Source: Rhizobium sp. TH135 (lineage in GTDB: Bacteria > Pseudomonadota > Alphaproteobacteria > Rhizobiales > Rhizobiaceae). Taken from it: a DNA stretch of 64,000 bases. The notes beneath the pieces are model-generated. The model was not told the origin of the DNA. It saw only the letters and a list, made by a program, of their open reading frames with translations, and ran no database searches. Positions 58,849-64,000 of the stretch are shown in pieces. The stretch's first letter is position 1; each line of letters begins with the position of its first letter. A program made the translations under genes and the position numbers. The stretch is taken from the NCBI RefSeq assembly GCF_002855515.1, contig NZ_PKRP01000005.1, forward strand, positions 421,863 through 485,862, given 5' to 3'.

Positions 58849-60150
58849 TCATAACGACGTGTCCAATTCCATGTACTCGCGCGGCCAGTTGACCACGACC
58901 CGCGCCCCGGACCCTTCGGGACTGCGATTTTCGAACCGAAGCGCGGCTCCGGACCGTTCGAGCAGGGTCTTGGCTATGAAAAGCCCCAGACCCAGGCCGC
59001 CGGCGCGTGTATCGCTCTGCCTGCTCGTAACATAGGGCTCACCAATTCTTTGCAAGACCCCGGCCGAGAAACCGGCGCCGTCGTCCTCTATTGTCACCGT
59101 CACATCGGCCGCCGTATGCTCGACGCTGACCGTCACCTTCGACCGGGCATAATCCACCGCGTTTTCCAGAAGGTTGCCGAGACCATAGAGAATGGCCGGG
59201 TTGCGGGTACCGACCGGTTCGAGCGCGCGCTCCGAAAGCTCGATCAGCTCCACCTTCACCCCGAATTCCCGATGCGGTGCGATGACCTCCTCGATCATCG
59301 ACGAGAGAGGCAGCTCGCGCATATGCGCTTCGCCCTCCGTTGCCAGCGACGTCAGGCGGCGCAGGATATCCCGGCACCGCTCGCTCTGACTGCGCAACAA
59401 CTGCACGTCTTCCCGGTAGCGCTCGTCATGGCCGAGATCGCGTTCCATTTCCTTGGCGACGACGCTGATCGTTGCAAGCGGAGTGCCGAGCTCATGGGCC
59501 GCGGCGGCGGCAAGCCCATCCAGCTGATGCAAATGTTTCTCCCGCTGCAGGATCAGTTCCGTTGCCGTCAGCGCGTCCGCGAGCAGGCTCGCCTCCTGCG
59601 ATACGCGATAGGCGTAGAAGGCGGCAAAGGCGGTCATCGAGACGATAGAGCTCCACATGCCCAGCTGCAGGAGCGGATGGACTTCGAGTATCCGCCCTTC
59701 GAACCAGGGCAGGGGATAGGGTGTGAAGGCGAGAAGCGTAATGAAGGCAAGCGCTGTGATGAAGAGCGCGATCGAATGACGGCTCGGCTGCGACGCGAAG
59801 GAAATGATGACGGGGATGCAGATCAGGGGGGCGAAGGGATTGTTGAGGCCACCCGTTATGAAGAGCAGCGCACCCATCTGAAAGAGATCGAGGGCCAGCA
59901 CCGCGAAAGCCGCGGCCGGCTCCAGCCGGTAGGTGGACGGAAAGGCGACCGATAGCAGCGAGTTTGCTGCTGCGAGGGCGGCGATCAGCCCGAGGCAGGT
60001 CATCAACGGCAGGGTAAAGTCGAACCACAGCGCCACGATGAGGATCGTCAGCAACTGGCCCGCGACCGCCACCCAGCGCAGCTTCACCAGTGTCTCCAAG
60101 CGAAGGCGTCGGCTGCTCGGGCCGAATTTCGCTGCCAGGTCCATGCTCAT
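58849..60150 (-). CDS. actS: ActS/RegB/PrrB-type redox sensor histidine kinase
   Basis: A 433-residue kinase with six hydrophobic segments between about 25 and 185. The quinone-binding signature GGLNNPF is at 100-106. The H-box AAAAHELGTPLATISVVAKEM has H219, and the redox-active cysteine found in RegB corresponds to C259 in SERCRDIL. The C-terminal ATPase domain has EDDGAGF and GGLGLGLFIAKTLL. ATG 60150 (MSMDLAAKFG) is used, with another ATG two codons later. It pairs with ActR. Confidence 0.94.
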   Translation of the reverse strand: MSMDLAAKFGPSSRRLRLETLVKLRWVAVAGQLLTILIVALWFDFTLPLMTCLGLIAALAAANSLLSVAFPSTYRLEPAAAFAVLALDLFQMGALLFITGGLNNPFAPLICIPVIISFASQPSRHSIALFITALAFITLLAFTPYPLPWFEGRILEVHPLLQLGMWSSIVSMTAFAAFYAYRVSQEASLLADALTATELILQREKHLHQLDGLAAAAAHELGTPLATISVVAKEMERDLGHDERYREDVQLLRSQSERCRDILRRLTSLATEGEAHMRELPLSSMIEEVIAPHREFGVKVELIELSERALEPVGTRNPAILYGLGNLLENAVDYARSKVTVSVEHTAADVTVTIEDDGAGFSAGVLQRIGEPYVTSRQSDTRAGGLGLGLFIAKTLLERSGAALRFENRSPEGSGARVVVNWPREYMELDTSL

Positions 60151-60175
60151 CCGTATCCCCTGTCTCGCCGCGCCC

Positions 60176-62647
60176 TCAGGTCCCGCGGGGTTTCGCTCGT
60201 GTCGTTGGCTGCGCCGCAGCGGGGTCTTCAGGCCAGGGATGCTTCGGGTAGCGGCCACGCATGTCGGCGCGCACATCCTTCCAGGAACCAGCCCAGAAGC
60301 CCGGGAGATCCCGTGTGGTCTGAATGGGGCGATGGGCCGGCGAGGTCAACTCCAACAGCAGTGGCAATTTGCCGCCGCCGATCGCCGGGTGTGTCTTCAA
60401 CCCGAAGAGTTCCTGCACTCTGATCTGAAGAACCGGCTCTTCACCGTCATATCGGATCGGATGCGACTGACCCGTCGGGGCGGTAAAATGCGTCGGAACG
60501 AGCCTGTCCAGCTCCCGCTGCGATCCCCCCGGTACAAGTGACATCAGTCCGTCATGCAGGCTGCCCGCACTGACATCCTGAAAGCGCGTCACCCCGGATT
60601 GGAAGGGGATGAACCAGTCGTCCAGACGCTCCAAAAGACCCTCGTCGCTGGTGTCCGGCCAGGGATCGCCAAGGCTTCGATACAGAAAGCCGAGCCGTTG
60701 CCGAAGCTGCTCGGCGGCTTTTGAAAAGGGAAGGGCGTCGAGCCCGAGCGCCCTGACACCGTCTGCCAGCGCCTTGGCGGCTTCCTCTCCCTTGGGTTTG
60801 GCCAAAGGCTGCTCTTCGAAGACGATGGCCCCGAGCCGTGTCACGCGGCGCGCGCGCACCTGCCGGCTCGACAGATCAAACCCGCTTTCGTCGGCAGTGC
60901 GGATGGCATTCGGATTGAGCGCTTCGATATCGCTCCGAGTGATCTCAGCGGCCGCAAGCACCCGGGCTTGCGCCGCCTTGCCGGTGAGATCGGCTACGAC
61001 GAGAAGCTCGGCACCCGCAAGCCGCTCCGTGGTGGCGATCTCCGCGCCGCGACCATTCGCCATGACGAAGCGCCCGCGTCCGCCGCGCTGCCGCGCAATC
61101 CGGTCTGGAAAGGCATGGATGAGCAGCGCCCCGGCCGAAGCCGGCAGCCCTGCGCCCTCGGTCTTTAGATCTGACAAACCGGAAGACAGCCGCTGTGCGA
61201 GGCTGCGGGCATTGCGCGCCCGCTCTCCCTTGTCGCGCCGGAACTGCCGCATTCTTTCATCTAGGTCGAGATCCATGCCGCCAAGACCCTGCTCGGTCAG
61301 AAGCACGGCCAGTTCTGCCGCAGCCCCGGCCTCGCCGTGGTCGGCAGCATCGAGCACCATGGCAGCCAGGCGCGGCGGCAGGCCGAAATCGCGCATCCGC
61401 CGGCCCTTGGCCGTCAGCTGCAGGGCCTCGTCCAGCGCACCAAGCCCGATCAACAGCTGCCGTGCCTCCTTGAGTGCCGCCTCGGGCGGCATGTCCAGCA
61501 ACAGCAGCTGACGCGGATCGGCGACCCCCCAATGCGCCATGTCGAGCGCCAGGCTTGAGAGATCGCTCGACAGGATCTCCGGCGGTGTAAAGGCCGGCAG
61601 CGCTGCCGTCTGTCCGCTATGCCAGAGGCGCATTGCAATTCCCGGTTCCGTTCGCCCGGCACGGCCGGCCCGCTGATCCGCCGAGGCCTTTGATACGCGC
61701 ACCGTTTCCAGCCGGGTGATACCCGTCGACGGCTCGTAGACCGGAAGGCGCTGCAAGCCGCTGTCGATCACCACGCGCACACCGTCAATAGTGATCGAAG
61801 TCTCGGCGATCGACGTCGCCAGAACCACCTTGCGCATGCCCCCTTTTGCGGGACGGATCGCCGCGTCCTGTTCTGCCTGGCCGAGCATGCCATAAAGAGG
61901 TGTGAGCACGACATCCGCGCCAACCCGGCCTTCGAGCCGTTCCGCCACGCGTCGGATCTCGGCCTGTCCCGGCAGGAAGGCGAGGATCGATCCCCGCTCC
62001 TCAGAGAGTGTCTTAAGCACGGTGGAAGCCACGGCATCTTCGATCCGCTCGTCGCCCGGCCTGTCCCGGTGCCGCACCTCCACCGGAAAACTCCGACCCT
62101 GGCTGATGATCACTGGCGGGCCCGAGAGGAGAGATGCAATGCGCTCGACATCGAGCGTCGCCGACATCACCAGGATCCTCAAGTCCGGCCTCAGCGCCGA
62201 TTGCGCATCGAGCGCCAGGGCAAGCCCGAGATCCGCATCCAGCGACCTTTCATGAAACTCGTCGAACAAGACGGCGGCCACCCCTTGCAGCTCTGGATCA
62301 TCGAGGATCATCCGCACGAAGACACCTTCCGTCACCACTTCGATGCGGGTGCGCGCGCTGATCCGGTTGTCGAGCCGCATGCGATAGCCGACCGTCCCGC
62401 CGACAGTTTCTCCTAGAAGTGCTGCCATGCGGGATGCGGCAGCACGCGCTGCAAGTCGTCGCGGTTCGAGCAGGATGATCCGATTATCCTCTCGCCAGGG
62501 CTGGTCGAGAAGGTGAAGTGGAACCAGTGTCGTCTTGCCGGCGCCCGGGGGAGCGGAGAGGACTGCGCGATTTCCGGTCTCGAGCGCTGCAGCCAGAGCT
62601 GCAAGCTTCTCGATGATGGGAAGAAGAGGAAGGGCAGGGCGTGTCAC
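60176..62647 (-). CDS. hrpB: ATP-dependent helicase HrpB
   Basis: An 823-residue DExH RNA helicase-like protein. The P-loop SAPPGAGKTT is at 31-40, the DEFH box is in VLFDEFHERSLDADLG, and SATLD is motif III. The helicase C-terminal domain has QRAGRAGRTEPG. The HrpB-specific C-terminal region follows. The start is GTG, overlapping the previous gene's stop. Its cellular role is poorly known. Confidence 0.94.
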   Translation of the reverse strand: MTRPALPLLPIIEKLAALAAALETGNRAVLSAPPGAGKTTLVPLHLLDQPWREDNRIILLEPRRLAARAAASRMAALLGETVGGTVGYRMRLDNRISARTRIEVVTEGVFVRMILDDPELQGVAAVLFDEFHERSLDADLGLALALDAQSALRPDLRILVMSATLDVERIASLLSGPPVIISQGRSFPVEVRHRDRPGDERIEDAVASTVLKTLSEERGSILAFLPGQAEIRRVAERLEGRVGADVVLTPLYGMLGQAEQDAAIRPAKGGMRKVVLATSIAETSITIDGVRVVIDSGLQRLPVYEPSTGITRLETVRVSKASADQRAGRAGRTEPGIAMRLWHSGQTAALPAFTPPEILSSDLSSLALDMAHWGVADPRQLLLLDMPPEAALKEARQLLIGLGALDEALQLTAKGRRMRDFGLPPRLAAMVLDAADHGEAGAAAELAVLLTEQGLGGMDLDLDERMRQFRRDKGERARNARSLAQRLSSGLSDLKTEGAGLPASAGALLIHAFPDRIARQRGGRGRFVMANGRGAEIATTERLAGAELLVVADLTGKAAQARVLAAAEITRSDIEALNPNAIRTADESGFDLSSRQVRARRVTRLGAIVFEEQPLAKPKGEEAAKALADGVRALGLDALPFSKAAEQLRQRLGFLYRSLGDPWPDTSDEGLLERLDDWFIPFQSGVTRFQDVSAGSLHDGLMSLVPGGSQRELDRLVPTHFTAPTGQSHPIRYDGEEPVLQIRVQELFGLKTHPAIGGGKLPLLLELTSPAHRPIQTTRDLPGFWAGSWKDVRADMRGRYPKHPWPEDPAAAQPTTRAKPRGT

Positions 62648-63597
62648 GGAGCAGTGCCAGCTTTCTGAGCCGTCTCATAGGCGAGGATCGCGCCGGCGAG
62701 ATCTTCGAGCGCGGCGCCTACGGATTTGAAGAGCGTGATCTCGTCTGCGCTTTGCCGGCCAGCTGATCCCCGCACCAACTCGGCGAGTTCCGCTTGGACA
62801 TGCTCCTTGCCGATCACGCCGGATGCGATCGGCTGCAGGATATCGCCGGCTTCCGCAAACGCACCGGCGCGCGTGTCGACAAAAACACGGGCGCGTCGCA
62901 CGGCCTCGTCATCGCTTTCGCGCATCTCCTTGGCAAAGGCGCCGATCAGGTCCAGGTGACTGCCGGGCTTCAACCAGTCGCCCCGTATCAGCGGAACACG
63001 CGATAGGGTGGCGCAAGAGATGATGTCCGCCTGACGCGCCGCGGTCTCCAGATCGCTGGCGACCTCAACCGAATAACCGAGAGAGCACGCCTCGGCTGCT
63101 GCCTGTGAGGCTTTGTGTTGGTCGCGCCCCCAGATCAGGACCTGCTGGATGGGACGCACGCGGCTGTGCGCCTCGATGAGATTGACGGAGAGACGCCCGG
63201 TGCCGACCACCAGCAAGGTCGCCGCATCTTCGCGGGCCAGATGGCGCGCGGCGAGTGCGGAGGCTGCAGCCGTACGCCGCGCCGTCAGTTCACCGCCATC
63301 GAGCACAGCAAGCAATTCTCCGGTACGCCCGCTCGAAAGGAGATAGCTGCCATGGATCGCAGGCAGGGAGCGCAGATGGTTGTCCGGAAAGACGGAGACG
63401 AGCTTGACGCCAATATACTGTCCAGGCTGCCACGCCGGCATCAATAGCAGCGTCGCATCCGCCTCTCCGGGAACACCAACCGTGTGGTGATGCCGCACGG
63501 GCATGACGCAGTCACCCTTGAACATGGCGTTAAGGGCCGCGATCAGTGCATCCCAGTCGAGATGGTGTCGGGTCTGGATCGGATCGAGAATGAGCAT
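62644..63597 (-). CDS. ornithine cyclodeaminase family protein
   Basis: A 317-residue protein of the ornithine cyclodeaminase/mu-crystallin family. The Rossmann motif LLVVGTGRLSVNLIEAHSRV lies near residue 130, and TARRTAAASALAARHLAR and DLIGAFAKEMRESD are family segments. Members use ornithine, alanine, lysine or ketimines, so the exact substrate is open. ATG 63597 is used, with AGGAG 11 bases before it. It overlaps hrpB by four bases. Confidence 0.88.
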   Translation of the reverse strand: MLILDPIQTRHHLDWDALIAALNAMFKGDCVMPVRHHHTVGVPGEADATLLLMPAWQPGQYIGVKLVSVFPDNHLRSLPAIHGSYLLSSGRTGELLAVLDGGELTARRTAAASALAARHLAREDAATLLVVGTGRLSVNLIEAHSRVRPIQQVLIWGRDQHKASQAAAEACSLGYSVEVASDLETAARQADIISCATLSRVPLIRGDWLKPGSHLDLIGAFAKEMRESDDEAVRRARVFVDTRAGAFAEAGDILQPIASGVIGKEHVQAELAELVRGSAGRQSADEITLFKSVGAALEDLAGAILAYETAQKAGTAP

Positions 63598-63719
63598 GTG
63601 AAGGGGCACTCCTTATAGGGACTGGGAGACTATCAAGGAGCGCTACGCTTGCAAACGGAACCCGCTGGGGTATGGCGCCCGAAAAGATCCCGGCTTTGCA
63701 GGCCAGGGACCCACTTTCT

Positions 63720-63737
63720 TGGTAGCATTTGCCACCA
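63720..63737. promoter_or_regulatory. operator-like imperfect palindrome upstream of the ornithine cyclodeaminase gene
   Basis: TGGTAGCATTTGCCACCA has 8-base arms with one mismatched pair and a TT centre. It lies about 125 bases before the cyclodeaminase start and 80 bases before the rRNA-type promoter. Confidence 0.4.
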
Positions 63738-63814
63738 TCAATTAGCCCAAGAACAAAAAAATATTTATGAATCAATGGTATGTGCATTTTTTTCAGTTTT
63801 GTGAATGCCAGCTG

Positions 63815-63843
63815 TTGACGGTTTGCGGGAGTGGCCGTATAAG
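63815..63843 (+). promoter_or_regulatory. strong sigma70-type promoter, probably rRNA P1
   Basis: TTGACG at 63815-63820 and TATAAG at 63838-63843 are 17 bases apart, close to the alphaproteobacterial consensus. T-rich and A-rich DNA lies just upstream. It points towards the right edge of the window. Confidence 0.75.
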
Positions 63844-64000
63844 CCGCTTCACCGAACGAGAGGGCGGCGCCGCAGGGCCCGCCGGACTGGTTCAGACAAG
63901 ATCTCGAAATTGGCTGGATTGCTGATTTATTGCCCGACTTTAGGGTTGGGTGGCAGGGATTTTTGACGGGTTTTGATCCGTCTGTTTTTTGACAATTGAA

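Larger units (their letters stand above)
63598..64000. other. intergenic region leading into a probable rRNA operon
   Basis: 403 bases without a gene. It holds an operator-like dyad near 63720-63737, an AT-rich block (about 63750-63805) that resembles an UP element, and the strong promoter at 63815-63843. The last ~150 bases are non-coding and end in TTTTTTGACAATTGAA, which I recognise as similar to rhizobial rRNA leader sequences. The 16S rRNA gene itself would lie outside the window. Confidence 0.6.

Overview
The window is chromosomal DNA of an alphaproteobacterium, most likely a member of the Rhizobiaceae (Rhizobium/Agrobacterium-like). The evidence is the gene set and order: mnmE-rho-hemJ-hemE beside the replication origin, a chvG-chvI two-component pair next to hprK, PTS proteins and pckA, a DivL cell-cycle kinase, ActS/ActR-type redox regulators, an intracellular PHB depolymerase and AddAB. 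Coding density is high and G+C is high. I saw no insertion sequence, prophage, CRISPR array or tRNA gene.

Layout. 1-3342 (minus): mnmE 5' part, rho, hemJ, hemE. 3343-3738: probable chromosomal origin (oriC) with DnaA-box-like sites and an AT-rich dyad; genes on both sides point away from it. 3739-7351 (plus): PPDK regulatory protein, maf, aroE, coaE, dnaQ in an overlapping chain. 7403-8472 (minus): secB, fxsA. 8621-13934 (plus): a Tim44-like protein, mltA, an Smr protein, an XRE regulator, then gyrB. 14050-22763: nitroreductase (minus), phaZ, a DUF2852 protein, a YgjP-like metallopeptidase and trpF-trpB-trpA-accD-folC (plus). 22816-40378 is one long minus-strand block: trxA, addA-addB, a MurU-like nucleotidyltransferase, a TsaE-AmgK fusion, divL, ahcY, HPr, EIIA, hprK, chvG, chvI. 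40718-43510 (plus): pckA, arfB, alkB. 43526-47730 (minus): coaA, hisE, hisF, hisA, hisH, hisB. 47930-56771 (plus): hslV-hslU, a DUF1402 protein, a cytochrome P450, a divergent HyuA-like protein and malate synthase G. 56854-63597: an L,D-transpeptidase, mmcB (plus), actR, actS, hrpB and an ornithine cyclodeaminase family gene. The last 400 bases hold a strong sigma70-type promoter with an AT-rich upstream region, and look like the start of an rRNA operon just outside the window.

How the genes work together. The origin region carries replication and cell-cycle functions (dnaQ, gyrB, divL, and addAB for repair). Envelope maintenance recurs: MltA, AmgK and MurU (peptidoglycan recycling), the L,D-transpeptidase and ChvG/ChvI. 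Carbon control is concentrated around 36.5-42.3 kb, where HprK, an EIIA(Man)-type protein and HPr form a partial, regulatory PTS beside ChvG/ChvI and pckA. Further central-carbon genes are glcB and phaZ.

Most of the window is conserved core genome. The observations most worth a second look are short non-coding dyads (ahcY, gyrB, pckA, glcB, downstream of hslU), the Tyr-for-His DivL, the AccD with a degenerate zinc ribbon, the TsaE-AmgK/MurU cluster and a HyuA-like protein without a HyuB partner. I found no clear candidate for a wholly new defence or mobile system.
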